From: Shinella zoogloeoides
Lineage (GTDB): Bacteria; Pseudomonadota; Alphaproteobacteria; Rhizobiales; Rhizobiaceae
Length of the DNA: 64,000 nucleotides
NCBI RefSeq assembly: GCF_022682305.1
Contig: NZ_CP093528.1
Coordinates: forward strand, 1,439,501 to 1,503,500
Direction: 5' to 3'
The notes below the pieces were generated by a model. It was not told the origin of the DNA. It worked only from the letters and a program-made list of their open reading frames with translations, and made no database searches. Both the position numbers and the translations under genes were made by a program. This document shows, piece by piece, positions 43,166 through 52,386 of the stretch (position 1 is its first letter; the number at the start of each line of letters is the position of its first letter).

Positions 43166-44529
43166 CAGCGATCGCCTTCGGAAAGATTGATGGAAGAGCC
43201 GCCGCCGTGGGCATCACCTGAGCGGACGGCATGGGCCGTGGCCTGGACGGCATGGGTCATGTGCTGGGATCGGCGCATCCGCTGCGCCCAGGCCGGCGGA
43301 CCGCCTGCGTTTGTGGAACCCGCGGCAGCGGCGCCATCACCGGCCGCGTCACCGCCGATCGAGCCCATGGTGGAAGTGCCGCCTGTCGCCTCGAAGGCGG
43401 CCTTGCCGCCAGTGTTGAAGCTTGAGCGCATGCTTTCGGCGGCACGCGATGCGGCGCGGCGCAGGGGCGAGACGGCGGCGCTGCCGCCGGCACGGGCGAC
43501 CCCGCCGAGACCGGAAGCGACGCCGGCCGCGCCGGACTGCCCGGCTGCGCCAAGGCTGTAAGCGGTGGACGCGCCGCCAGCGATCGCAGCACCGCCACGA
43601 GCGGCGGCGGCCGCACCACCGGCCAGCGCAGCGCCACCCGACGCGGCGGCGCCGACGGCGCCAGCGCCGAGCGCGACCATGCCGCCCGCGGCGATGCCCG
43701 TGCCGACCGCTGCGCCGGCGCTGAGCTGGGGACCACCGGAGACGATGCCGCTTGCAATACCGGGACCGAAGATGCCGAGGCCGAGCAGCGACAGCGCGGC
43801 GAGCACGATCGCCATCGCTTCGTCGATTGTCGGATTCTGGCCGCCGAAACCGGATGTGAATTCTGAGAAGAGCGTCGAGCCGATGCCGATGATGACGGCC
43901 AGCACCAGCACCTTGATGCCGGAGGAGATGACGTTGCCGAGCACGCGTTCGGCCATGAAGGCCGACTTGCCGAACAGGCCGAACGGGATCAGCACGAAGC
44001 CGGCGAGCGTCGTCAGCTTGAACTCGATGAGCGTGACGAAGAGCTGAATGGCGAGGATGAAAAAAGCGAGCAGCACCAGCGCCCAGGCCAGGAACATGCA
44101 GGCGATCTGGATGAAGTTCTCGAAGAACGACCAGTAGCCCATGAGGCTGGAGATGGAATCGAGCAGCGGCCGTCCGGCGTCGAGCCCGGTCTGAGCGACC
44201 TTGCCAGGGCGCAAGAGGTCGGCCGTGGTGAACCCGGTGCCGCTAGCCTTCAGGCCGAGGCCGGCGAAGCTCTCGAAAATGATACGGGCGAGGTTGTTCC
44301 AATTGCCGATGATGTAGGCGAACACTCCGACGAACAGCGTCTTCTTCACCAGGCGGGCCATGATGTCGTCGTCGGCGCCCCAGCTCCAGAACAGCGCCGC
44401 CAGCGTCACGTCGATGACGATCAGGGTGGTGGCGATGAAGGCGACTTCGCCGCTGAGTAGCCCGAATCCGCTGTCGATGTAGCGGGTGAAGACCTCAAGA
44501 AAATGGTCAATGACGCCGGTGCCGCCCAT
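43165..44529 (-). CDS. trbL: Conjugal transfer protein TrbL (VirB6-like)
   Basis: A 454-residue polytopic membrane protein. N-terminal helices precede the long membrane region (~20-260), including FVGVFAYIIGNWNNLARIIFESFAGLGLKASG. After residue ~260 comes an Ala/Gly-rich low-complexity stretch (GMVALGAGAVGAAASGGAALAGGAAAAARGGAAIAGGAS), typical of TrbL, then a hydrophilic tail. It forms part of the inner-membrane channel. Four nt downstream of trbK's stop. Confidence 0.93.
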   Translation of the reverse strand: MGGTGVIDHFLEVFTRYIDSGFGLLSGEVAFIATTLIVIDVTLAALFWSWGADDDIMARLVKKTLFVGVFAYIIGNWNNLARIIFESFAGLGLKASGTGFTTADLLRPGKVAQTGLDAGRPLLDSISSLMGYWSFFENFIQIACMFLAWALVLLAFFILAIQLFVTLIEFKLTTLAGFVLIPFGLFGKSAFMAERVLGNVISSGIKVLVLAVIIGIGSTLFSEFTSGFGGQNPTIDEAMAIVLAALSLLGLGIFGPGIASGIVSGGPQLSAGAAVGTGIAAGGMVALGAGAVGAAASGGAALAGGAAAAARGGAAIAGGASTAYSLGAAGQSGAAGVASGLGGVARAGGSAAVSPLRRAASRAAESMRSSFNTGGKAAFEATGGTSTMGSIGGDAAGDGAAAAGSTNAGGPPAWAQRMRRSQHMTHAVQATAHAVRSGDAHGGGSSINLSEGDR

Positions 44530-44533
44530 GATC

Positions 44534-44923
44534 TTATCTCGCCTCGTCGAGCTGCGGCGGCGCGATCGGTGCGGCGGGCTCGATGGCCGGCTGATCGGTG
44601 CGGTCCGATTGGGGTGTGAGAGTGTCTCGCGGCGCTGGCGGGATGTCCGGCAAGCGCTCGGCAGGTCGCGCGCCGGGCGCGAGGAAGCGGTTGCGGTTTT
44701 CGGCCCAGGCCCGCAGGCACGCCGGATCGCGCGGCCCCGCTTCGCCGAGCACCTGGCAGCGGATCAGTTCGTCGCGCAACGGATCGCCCTGCGCTTGGGT
44801 GGTCCGGCCGGACGGCCACGCCTCCCGCACTTCCTCTGTCCGGTTCATCTCGATCGCGGTCGCGGTGATCGCGACGGCCACAAACACGACAGCGCCAAGC
44901 CGGGCGAGCATCTTGCCGTCCAT
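44534..44923 (-). CDS. TrbK-alt-like entry-exclusion/accessory protein
   Basis: A 129-residue protein with an N-terminal membrane anchor (LARLGAVVFVAVAITATAIEM) and a short periplasmic part containing two conserved cysteines (RCQVLGEAGPRDPACLRAWAENRNRF). This matches the putative entry-exclusion protein TrbK-alt of alphaproteobacterial trb operons, not classic TrbK. The C-terminal part is proline-rich. Exclusion of related donor elements is the proposed role; not shown here. Ten nt downstream of trbJ stop. Confidence 0.8.
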   Translation of the reverse strand: MDGKMLARLGAVVFVAVAITATAIEMNRTEEVREAWPSGRTTQAQGDPLRDELIRCQVLGEAGPRDPACLRAWAENRNRFLAPGARPAERLPDIPPAPRDTLTPQSDRTDQPAIEPAAPIAPPQLDEAR

Positions 44924-44933
44924 GGCTGCGCCC

Positions 44934-45704
44934 TCAGTTGCCGTTCGGGAACATGCGGGCGTTGCCGGGCTGATAGCCGGTGCCCGGCGTCAGGAAGCGC
45001 CGGCGCTGTTCGCGGCCCTGTTCGGCCGCTGCCGCCCGTTCGGCCTCGGAGAGGCTCTGTGCGCGGCCATTGGCGGCGACGACGGCGGTGAGATCAGCGA
45101 GCTGCTGTGCTTGCAGGGCGAGAAGCTGATTGCCGGCTTGGGTCGCCTGCAACGCGCCGGTCGCGCCCTGGCTCTGGCCGACCAGCGCCGACATCTCGCT
45201 GCGATTGGTGTCGATGTTGCCGACGACGCCGGCCTGGACACGCATCGCGTCCTGCAAGCCGCCAACCGTGTTCTGCCAGCGCTCGCGCGCTCCCGCGACG
45301 AGCGCCTGATCGGAGGCCGACATCGACGCGTTGCCGTAGGTGGTCTGGAACGCGCGGTCGATCTGCTGGACGTTGAGGGCGATGCCCTGCGCCTCTTGCA
45401 GGAGCTGCTGCGTGCGCTGCACCGACTGCTGAAGCTGTTGGAGCGAGGAATATGGCAGGCTGGCGAGGTTGCGGGCCTGGTTGATCAGCATCGTCGCTTC
45501 GTTCTGAAGCTGGGTGATCTGCTGATTGACCTGCTGGAGGGTGCGCGCCGCCGTCAGGACGTTCTGCGCATAGTTGGTCGGATCGTAGACGATCCATTGC
45601 GCAGCGGCGGGAGTGCTGAGGATCGGCGAAAGCGCGATCGGCGCGGCAAGGAGCGCTGCGGTGATACGCAGTGCAAGCGAGCGGGATTGAGTAGAACGGG
45701 TCAT
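44934..45704 (-). CDS. trbJ: Conjugal transfer protein TrbJ (VirB5-like)
   Basis: A 256-residue exported protein. Signal peptide ends near TPAAAQW; then a coiled-coil-rich, Gln-rich region (AARTLQQVNQQITQLQNEATMLINQARNLASLPYSSLQQLQQSVQRTQQLLQEAQGIALN). It is the minor pilus/tip component. Start ATG 45704 overlaps the trbE stop by ATGA, so it is coupled to trbE; an upstream frame extension is not TrbJ-like. Confidence 0.94.
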   Translation of the reverse strand: MTRSTQSRSLALRITAALLAAPIALSPILSTPAAAQWIVYDPTNYAQNVLTAARTLQQVNQQITQLQNEATMLINQARNLASLPYSSLQQLQQSVQRTQQLLQEAQGIALNVQQIDRAFQTTYGNASMSASDQALVAGARERWQNTVGGLQDAMRVQAGVVGNIDTNRSEMSALVGQSQGATGALQATQAGNQLLALQAQQLADLTAVVAANGRAQSLSEAERAAAAEQGREQRRRFLTPGTGYQPGNARMFPNGN

Positions 45705-48157
45705 GGGCGTGTCTCCGGATCGGTTTGGGGGATGACGTTGGGAAGGTCGGCGACGAGGTCTGCGGCCCAGGCGAGCCGGTTCTCGGCAAGCCATTCGGCA
45801 AGGAAACCATCCGTGCCGCTGCGGGCGTGGATCGCGGCGATCAGCGCCTGGTGCTGCTTCGACGAGGCGGCGCAGAGCGCCAGCGCCACGTCCGACAGGC
45901 CCAGCTCGAAGAGCCGGTTGCCGCGGCGGGACTGGCAGTAGTAATCGCGTTTGGGCATCGCCCGGGCGAGGATCTCGATCTGACGATCGTTCAGCCCGAA
46001 GCGGCGATAGATCGCTGTAATCTGCGGCTCGATCGCGCGTTCGTTGGGGAGCAGGATGCGGGTCTGGCAGCTCTCGATGATAGCCGGCGCGATCGCTGAG
46101 CCGTCGATATCCGAGAGCGACTGCGTAGCGAAGATGACGCTGGCGTTCTTCTTGCGCAGCGTCTTGAGCCACTCACGGAGCTGGCCGGCGAAGCCCTCGT
46201 CGTCGAGCGCGAGCCAGCCTTCATCGACGATCAGCAGCGTCGGCCGACCGTCGAGGCGGTCCTCGATGCGATGGAAGAGATAGGCAAGCACGGCGGCAGC
46301 GGCGCCAGTGCCGATCAGCCCTTCGGTCTCGAAGACCTGAACATTGGCTTCGCCCAGATGCTCGGCCTCGGCGTCGAGCAGCCGACCATAAGGACCGCCG
46401 ACGCAATAGGGCCGCAGCGCCTGTTTCAGGTCGTTGGACTGAAGGAGAACCGACAGGCCTGTCAGCGTTCGCTCGGTGACCGGCGCGGACGCTAGCGAGG
46501 AGAGTGCTGACCAGAGATGCTCCTTCACCTCGGGCGTGACCGGCACGCTCTCGCGCATCAGGATCGCGACCAGCCAATCGGAGGCCCAGGCGCGCTCGGC
46601 GACATCGTCGATGCACGCGAGCGGTTGAAGCGAAACGCTGTCGTCTGAGCCTTCGGTGAGGCCACCGCCAAGATCGTGCCAGTCTCCGCGCATGGCGAGC
46701 GCGGCAGCGCGGATCGATCCGCCAAAGTCAAAGGCGAAAACCTGCGACTGCGGATAGCGCCGGAACTGCAGCGCCATCAGCGCCAGCAGCACCGACTTGC
46801 CGGCGCCCGTTGGCCCGACGATCAGCGTGTGGCCGACATCGCCGACATGGATGGAAAGCCGGAACGGGGTCGAGCCTTCGGTTCTGCCGTAAAGCAGTGG
46901 GGGTGCATCGAAGTGCTCGTCCCGTTCCGGTCCCGCCCACACCGCCGACAGCGGGATCATGTGGGCGAGATTCAAGGTGTTGATCGGCGGCTGCCGGACA
47001 TTGGCGTAGACATGGCCGGGCAGCGAGCCGAGCCAGGCGTCGACCGCGTTGATCGTCTCGGGCATGGCGGTGAAGTCGCGGCCCTGGATGACCTTCTCGA
47101 CCATCCGCAGCTTTTCAGCTGCGATGCGCGGGTCCTCGTCCCAGACGGTGATAGTCGCCGTCACATAGGCCTGGCCCGCATAGTCGGCACCCAGCTCCTG
47201 CAATGCCATGTCGGCGTCGGCGGCCTTGTTGGCCGCATCGGTATCGACCAGCGCAGAGGCCTCGTTGGTCATCACCTCCTTGAGGATGGCGGCGATCGAC
47301 TTGCGCTTGGCGAACCACTGACGCCTGATCTTCGTCAGCAGCTTGGTGGCGTCGGTCTTGTCGAGCAGGACGGCGCGTGTTGACCAGCGATAGGGAAAGG
47401 CCAGCCGGTTCAGCTCGTCGAGGATGCCGGGCGTGGTCGCGGTCGGGAAGCCGACAATGGTGAGGATGCGGACATGTGCGTCGCCGAGCCGGGGTTCGAG
47501 CCCGCCGGTCAGGGGCTGATCGGCCAGCAGCGCATCGAGATACATCGGCGTCTCGGGCACGCGGACGCGGTGCCGCTTCGTCGAGACGGTCGAATGCAGA
47601 TAGGTCAGCGTCTCGCCGTCATCGAGCCAGGCGCATTCCGGCATGAAGGCGTCGATGAGCTGAAGGATGCGATCGGTGCGGTCTGCGAAGCCGCGCAGGA
47701 TCTCGTGCGCATCGACGCCGGCGTGATCGCGACCCTCATAGAGCCAGGTCTCGGCCCGCGCCGCGTCTTCGGCCGGCGGCAGATAGAGGAAGGTGAGGAA
47801 ATAGCTGGACTCGAAATGCGCGCCGGCTTCCTCGAAGTCGGCCTTGCGTTCGGCGTCGACGAGGGCGGATGCGCTGTCGGCGAACATGCTTGCCGGATAG
47901 GTGGCGGCGCCATGGCGCTGCGCCTCGACGAAGATCGCCCAGCCGGAGCCGAGGCGACGAAAGGCGTTGTTGAGCCGGGCGGCGACGGCGACCAGCTCGG
48001 CCGGCACGGCGCTGTCGAGGTCCGGGCCGCGGAAGCGCGCGGTGCGCTGCAGGCTGCCGTCCTTGTTCAGCACGATCCCTTCGCCAACCAGTGCGACCCA
48101 GGGAAGGAAGTCGGCGAGCCGGGTGTTGCGGTTGCGATATTCGGCGAGGTTCATCAT
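45701..48157 (-). CDS. trbE: Conjugal transfer ATPase TrbE (VirB4-like)
   Basis: An 818-residue VirB4 ATPase. The N-terminal TrbE domain (~1-400) is followed by the P-loop GPTGAGKS at 448-455 and a Walker B-like strand LLIVDEGWLALDD near residue 640-660, with the following conserved segment TQSLSDIDGSAIAPAIIESCQTRILLPN. It powers pilus assembly and substrate transfer. Full length for the family (~815). Gap of 12 nt from trbD. Confidence 0.96.
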   Translation of the reverse strand: MMNLAEYRNRNTRLADFLPWVALVGEGIVLNKDGSLQRTARFRGPDLDSAVPAELVAVAARLNNAFRRLGSGWAIFVEAQRHGAATYPASMFADSASALVDAERKADFEEAGAHFESSYFLTFLYLPPAEDAARAETWLYEGRDHAGVDAHEILRGFADRTDRILQLIDAFMPECAWLDDGETLTYLHSTVSTKRHRVRVPETPMYLDALLADQPLTGGLEPRLGDAHVRILTIVGFPTATTPGILDELNRLAFPYRWSTRAVLLDKTDATKLLTKIRRQWFAKRKSIAAILKEVMTNEASALVDTDAANKAADADMALQELGADYAGQAYVTATITVWDEDPRIAAEKLRMVEKVIQGRDFTAMPETINAVDAWLGSLPGHVYANVRQPPINTLNLAHMIPLSAVWAGPERDEHFDAPPLLYGRTEGSTPFRLSIHVGDVGHTLIVGPTGAGKSVLLALMALQFRRYPQSQVFAFDFGGSIRAAALAMRGDWHDLGGGLTEGSDDSVSLQPLACIDDVAERAWASDWLVAILMRESVPVTPEVKEHLWSALSSLASAPVTERTLTGLSVLLQSNDLKQALRPYCVGGPYGRLLDAEAEHLGEANVQVFETEGLIGTGAAAAVLAYLFHRIEDRLDGRPTLLIVDEGWLALDDEGFAGQLREWLKTLRKKNASVIFATQSLSDIDGSAIAPAIIESCQTRILLPNERAIEPQITAIYRRFGLNDRQIEILARAMPKRDYYCQSRRGNRLFELGLSDVALALCAASSKQHQALIAAIHARSGTDGFLAEWLAENRLAWAADLVADLPNVIPQTDPETRP

Positions 48158-48169
48158 CGTCGTTCCTCC

Positions 48170-48451
48170 TCAGACCGACAGGTGGCCGGGGATGCGCAGA
48201 TGCTTGCGCACGACGTCGACGAACTGCGGATCGCGCTTGGCGGCCCAGACGGCCGCGAAGTGGCCAAGAGCCCAGAGGCCCAGGCCGACCAGCCAGAGGC
48301 GAAGACCAAGGCCGAGGGCTGCCGCAAGCGTGCCGTTGAGAATGGCGAGCGAGCGCGGCGCGCCGCCGAGCAGGATGTGCTCGGTCAGCGCCCGGTGAAC
48401 TGGAACCGAGAAACCCGGCAGTTCGCCGCCATGGTCAGCGCCGTTGGCCAT
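48170..48451 (-). CDS. trbD: Conjugal transfer protein TrbD (VirB3-like)
   Basis: A 93-residue protein: GFSVPVHRALTEHILLGGAPRSLAILNGTLAAALGLGLRLWLVGLGLWALGHFAAVWAAKRDPQFVDVVRKHLRIPGHLSV. It is the VirB3 fold with the PVHRALTEHILLGG entry and two membrane helices. The ATG 48451 start shares its base with the trbC stop, indicating coupling. Upstream codons in this frame are open but unrelated. Confidence 0.94.
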   Translation of the reverse strand: MANGADHGGELPGFSVPVHRALTEHILLGGAPRSLAILNGTLAAALGLGLRLWLVGLGLWALGHFAAVWAAKRDPQFVDVVRKHLRIPGHLSV

Positions 48452-48783
48452 CAGACGAGCGCCCCGCCGCCGAACGAGAAGAACGACAGGAAGAAGCTGG
48501 ACGCGGCGAAGGCGATCGACAGGCCGAAGACGATCTGGATCAGCTTGCGGGCACCGCCGGACGTGTCGCCGAAGGCGAGCGTCAGGCCGGTGATGATGAT
48601 GATCATCACGGCGATGATCTTGGCGACGGGCCCCTCGATCGATTCGAGGATGGACTGCAGCGGCGCTTCCCACGGCATGGAGGAACCGGACGCGTGCGCG
48701 GCGGGCGCCATCGCCAATGAGACGAATGTGACGGATACCGCTGTCGCGATATGGCGGCGGATGCGCAGGGCGTGCTTGATCAT
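48451..48783 (-). CDS. trbC: Conjugal transfer pilin TrbC (VirB2-like)
   Basis: A 110-residue pre-pilin with a signal peptide (SVTFVSLAMAPAAHASG) and two membrane helices (AKIIAVMIIIITGLTLAFGDTSGGARKLIQIVFGLSIAFAASSFFLSFF). This is VirB2/TrbC topology; TraF (55529-56074) is the likely maturation peptidase that would cyclise it, as in RP4. Start ATG 48783 overlaps the trbB stop by ATGA. Confidence 0.94.
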   Translation of the reverse strand: MIKHALRIRRHIATAVSVTFVSLAMAPAAHASGSSMPWEAPLQSILESIEGPVAKIIAVMIIIITGLTLAFGDTSGGARKLIQIVFGLSIAFAASSFFLSFFSFGGGALV

Positions 48784-49763
48784 GACGGGTCTCCTGTGAG
48801 GGGCTGGGTTGCGGGGGTGACGCGGTAGTCGCCGTCGGAGCCGAGGCCCTCAATGCGGGCGAGTTCGGCGAGGCGGCGCGATGCGCCGCGGCCGGAGAGC
48901 ACGGCGATGAGATCAATCGTCTCCGCGATCAGGGCGCGCGGGACGGTGACGACGGCTTCCTGAATGAGCTGCTCCATGCGGCGGAGCGCGCCGATGGCGG
49001 TGCCGGCGTGGATGGTGCCGACGCCGCCGGGATGGCCGGTGCCCCAGGCCTTCAGCAGATCGAGCGCCTCGGCACCTCGGACCTCGCCGATCGGAATGCG
49101 GTCGGGGCGCAGGCGGAGCGAGGAGCGGACGAGATCGGAGAGCGAAGCGACGCCGTCCTTTGTCCGCATGGCGACGAGGTTCGGCGCGGCGCATTGCAGT
49201 TCGCGCGTATCCTCGATCAGGACGACGCGATCCGAGGTCTTGGCGACCTCGGCGAGCAGCGCGTTGGTAAGGGTCGTCTTACCGGTGGATGTGCCGCCGG
49301 CGACGAGGATGTTGCGGCGGTCTGCGACAGCCTGGCGTAGCGTCTCAGCCTGACCTGCGGCCATGATGCCGGCGGCAACATAGTCGTCGAGCGTGAACAC
49401 GGCGACGGCGGGTTTGCGGATCGCGAAGGCGGGCGCGGACACAACGGGCGGCAGCAGCCCCTCGAACCGCTCTCCCGTTTCGGGCAGCTCGGCCGAGACG
49501 CGCGGGGCGCCGGGATGAACCTCGGCGCCGACATGGTGCGCGACGAGACGGATGATCCGCTCGCCGTCCGAAGGCGACAGCAGCTCACCCGTATCGGAAA
49601 GCCCTTCGGAAAGCCGGTCGACCCAGAGCCGCCCATCGGGATTGAGCATCACCTCGACGATCGCAGGATCTTCCAGAAAGCGGGCGATCGCCGGCCCGAG
49701 GGCCGTGCGCAGCATGCGGGCACCGCGAAGGAGCGCTTCCGATTTCTGGTGAGTTGCCGCCAC
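48780..49763 (-). CDS. trbB: Conjugal transfer ATPase TrbB (VirB11-like)
   Basis: A 327-residue hexameric traffic ATPase. The P-loop is GGTSTGKT (156-163); the Asp box is [12 protein letters not shown], the Walker B-region is [45 protein letters not shown], and the C-terminus is [16 protein letters not shown]. It starts with GTG at 49763 and has no strong upstream alternative. First gene of the trb operon: a gap of 169 nt separates it from the CopG-like gene. Confidence 0.95.
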   Translation of the reverse strand: MAATHQKSEALLRGARMLRTALGPAIARFLEDPAIVEVMLNPDGRLWVDRLSEGLSDTGELLSPSDGERIIRLVAHHVGAEVHPGAPRVSAELPETGERFEGLLPPVVSAPAFAIRKPAVAVFTLDDYVAAGIMAAGQAETLRQAVADRRNILVAGGTSTGKTTLTNALLAEVAKTSDRVVLIEDTRELQCAAPNLVAMRTKDGVASLSDLVRSSLRLRPDRIPIGEVRGAEALDLLKAWGTGHPGGVGTIHAGTAIGALRRMEQLIQEAVVTVPRALIAETIDLIAVLSGRGASRRLAELARIEGLGSDGDYRVTPATQPLTGDPS

Positions 49764-49932
49764 GTCGTCCCCGTTCTCTTGCGGGACCGCGACACGCGGC
49801 CCTGGATCGGGGATGAGTAGAAGAGGCAGAAATTAGGGCCTGACAACAACCGTGCTGTGGTCGTCGTACTGTGGCGTACAAATACAGGGAAACGGCGGAA
49901 CGCAGGAATACTTGTGGTAGGCGCGGTCGTAA
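49764..49932 (-). promoter_or_regulatory. Intergenic region before trbB, likely trb promoter
   Basis: A 169-nt gap within the otherwise tightly packed cluster. On the minus strand TTGTCA (49835-49830) is followed after 17 nt by CTTCTA, a possible sigma-70 promoter; a GTAC-N6-GTAC repeat (49868-49881) could be a regulator site. These are pattern-based and weak. Confidence 0.4.
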
Positions 49933-50367
49933 TTAATCCGCGTCGCGCGCGGGCGCGATGTCTTCCGAAATCTCCTGGCGAAGCTTCGGCCCGTGAGCGA
50001 GTCGCCGGCCGAGAGCGGTGACGAACGCCTCGTAGCGCTCGCCTGCTTTCGAGCGCGCCGCAGCCTGTGCGGGCTCCGGCAGCGGCGGGTTTGTCGTCAG
50101 CCAGAAGCGGATGAACACGGCCAGCGTTTCGACGCTGATTCCGAGATCGCGCTCCATCCGCGCCATTCGCCGGTCGATCTGGTCGAGCCGCTTCGTCGTC
50201 GCAGCCTCCTGCCGTTCGGCAGCATCAGGCGACAGAAAGGAGGCGATGCCGGCTTCCGCGATCAGCGAGAGGGATTGATCACGACGGCCCGCGTGCGCGG
50301 CGAGCGCCTTCATGACCTCCGGTTCGAGATATACAGACAGGCGCTGCTTTTTGGGGGGCTTCGCCAT
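49933..50367 (-). CDS. CopG-like ribbon-helix-helix regulator
   Basis: A 144-residue protein. N-terminal RHH: RLSVYLEPEVMKALAAHAGRRDQSLSLIAEAGIASFLSP. A helical region follows (RRMARMERDLGISVETLAVFIRFWLTTNPPLPEP). These CopG-like proteins precede trbB in this class of transfer operon and may control the tra/trb genes by analogy with TraD/MobC-like RHH factors. AGGAGG five nt from ATG 50367 sets the start. Eight nt downstream of the traG stop. Confidence 0.85.
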   Translation of the reverse strand: MAKPPKKQRLSVYLEPEVMKALAAHAGRRDQSLSLIAEAGIASFLSPDAAERQEAATTKRLDQIDRRMARMERDLGISVETLAVFIRFWLTTNPPLPEPAQAAARSKAGERYEAFVTALGRRLAHGPKLRQEISEDIAPARDAD

Positions 50368-50375
50368 TGTGCCTC

Positions 50376-52361
50376 CTAAAGATCGATGCCGTCGCCGGGA
50401 TCAAGCGACGCCTGCCGCGCCACCTGGCGCATCGTCTGGTTCATGCGCGAGAGGCGCGCGGCGTCCTCGTCGGCGTCGTCGCGGGGATCGATCTCAAACT
50501 CGTTTTCGATGGGTTGCTTTGGCTCGACGGGTTTTGAGCGACTCAACTCCGGCTGGTGCCGGCGCTCGGAGTCGGTCGTATCCTCGTCCTCCGATCCGTC
50601 GCCGCTAGCGGCCGCTGCCATCACCGGTGTCGCCGGAAGAGGCAGCGTGCTCCAGTCGTCCGGTCGTGCAGTGGTCGGCTTGACGAGATTCGGCGGCGGC
50701 AGGATGCGCTCCTGAAACCGGCGATCCTCATAATATCGCGCCTTCTTCGCGCGGATCGGCGGGGTGCCCGCCACCATGACGATTTCGTCGGATGGCGGAA
50801 GCTGCATGATCTCGCCGGGCGTCATCAGTTGCCGGGCTGTCTCCGAGCGCGAGACCATCATGTGACCGAGCCAGGGCGACAGGCGATGACCGGCATAGTT
50901 CTTCATCGCGCGCATCTCGGTCGCGGTGCCGAGCGCGTCGGAGACACGCTTGGCGGTCCGCTCGTCATTGGTCGCGAAGCTGACGCGGACATGGCAGTTG
51001 TCGAGGATCGAGTTGTTCGGTCCGTAGGCCTTCTCGATCTGGTTCAGCGACTGGGCGATGAGGAAGGCTTTGAGACCGTAGCCGGCCATGAAGGCAAGCG
51101 CGCTCTCAAAGAAGTCGAGGCGGCCGAGGGCCGGGAATTCGTCGAGCATCAGGAGAAGCCGGTGGCGGTTGCCCTTCGCGTTCAGATCCTCCGTGAGCCG
51201 CCGGCCGATCTGATTGAGGATCAGACGGATCAGCGGCTTGGTCCGGTTGATGTCGGATGGCGGCACAACGAGGTAGAGGGTGGTCGGATGCTTGCCGCCG
51301 ACGATATCGACGATGCGCCAGTCACAGCGGCGTGTGACCTCGGCGACGACAGGATCGCGATAGAGGCCGAGGAACGACATCGCGGTGGACAGCACGCCGG
51401 ACCGCTCGTTGTCGGATTTGTTCAGCAGCTCGCGAGCGGCGCTAGCGATCACCGGATGCGGGCCAGCCTCGCCGAGATGGGCGGTCCTCATCATGGCGGC
51501 GAGCGTCGAGTCGATCGGCCGCTTCGGGTCGGAGAGGAAGGCGGCGACGCCAGCCAGGGTCTTGTCGGCCTCGGCGTAGAGGACGTGCAGGATGGCGCCG
51601 ACCAGCAGCGCGTGGCTGGTTTTTTCCCAGTGGTTCCGCTTCTCCAGCGAGCCTTCTGGGTCGACCAGGATATCGGCGATGTTCTGGACGTCGCGGACCT
51701 CCCACTCGCCGCGGCGGACCTCGAGCAGAGGATTGTAGGCGGCCGACTTCGTGTTCGTCGGATCGAACAGCAGCACGCGGCCGTGCCGGGATCGAAAGCC
51801 CGCCGTCAGCGTCCAGTTCTCCCCCTTGATGTCGTGGACGATGGCCGAGCCCGGCCAGGTCAGCAGTGACGGCACGACCAGGCCGACGCCCTTGCCGGAT
51901 CGCGTGGGAGCGAAGCACAGCACATGCTCGGGACCATCGTGACGGAGGTAGTCGCGCTCGAACTTGCCCAGGATCACGCCATCCGCGCCCAGGAGGCCCG
52001 CGGCACTCACTTCGCGAGCATCGGCCCATCGGGCGGAGCCGAAGGTCTCGGCGTTCTTGGCTTCGCGCGCCCGCCACACGGACATGCCGATCGCGACGGC
52101 GATGGAAATGAAACCGCCCGACGCGGCGATATAGGCGCCTTCGATGAAGATCGGCGGAGCATAGGCATCGTAGAAATACCACCACCAGAAAAAGGCTGGC
52201 GGATAGTAGATCGGCCAACCGGCCAGTTCGAACCACGGAAGTCCAAGCTGTGGCTGGAAGCCGAGCCGATAGGCCGTCCATTGCGTCGCCGCCCAGGTTG
52301 TCATCAGCACGATCAGGACGACGGTGAGGATCTGGCCCCAGAGGATTTTGGTCGCCGACAT
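50376..52361 (-). CDS. traG: Type IV coupling protein TraG (VirD4-like)
   Basis: A 661-residue coupling ATPase that hands relaxosome DNA to the channel. Two or three N-terminal membrane helices (LWGQILTVVLIVLMTTWAA, YYPPAFFWWWYFY, IAASGGFISIAVAIGM) precede the P-loop APTRSGKG (151-158), LLLMLDEFPALGRLDFFESALAFMAGYGLKAFLIAQSLNQIEKAYGPNNS with the Walker B Asp-Glu, and an acidic tail. Start ATG 52361 is 26 nt after the relaxase stop; an upstream extension in frame is not conserved. Confidence 0.96.
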   Translation of the reverse strand: MSATKILWGQILTVVLIVLMTTWAATQWTAYRLGFQPQLGLPWFELAGWPIYYPPAFFWWWYFYDAYAPPIFIEGAYIAASGGFISIAVAIGMSVWRAREAKNAETFGSARWADAREVSAAGLLGADGVILGKFERDYLRHDGPEHVLCFAPTRSGKGVGLVVPSLLTWPGSAIVHDIKGENWTLTAGFRSRHGRVLLFDPTNTKSAAYNPLLEVRRGEWEVRDVQNIADILVDPEGSLEKRNHWEKTSHALLVGAILHVLYAEADKTLAGVAAFLSDPKRPIDSTLAAMMRTAHLGEAGPHPVIASAARELLNKSDNERSGVLSTAMSFLGLYRDPVVAEVTRRCDWRIVDIVGGKHPTTLYLVVPPSDINRTKPLIRLILNQIGRRLTEDLNAKGNRHRLLLMLDEFPALGRLDFFESALAFMAGYGLKAFLIAQSLNQIEKAYGPNNSILDNCHVRVSFATNDERTAKRVSDALGTATEMRAMKNYAGHRLSPWLGHMMVSRSETARQLMTPGEIMQLPPSDEIVMVAGTPPIRAKKARYYEDRRFQERILPPPNLVKPTTARPDDWSTLPLPATPVMAAAASGDGSEDEDTTDSERRHQPELSRSKPVEPKQPIENEFEIDPRDDADEDAARLSRMNQTMRQVARQASLDPGDGIDL

Positions 52362-52386
52362 GGCGGGCACTCCTTTCTTGATTGGG

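Noticed and set aside
47474..48799. Plus-strand frame of about 440 codons over trbE/trbD/trbC
   Set aside because: Opposes three well-defined trb genes with matching overlaps; no recognisable domain.
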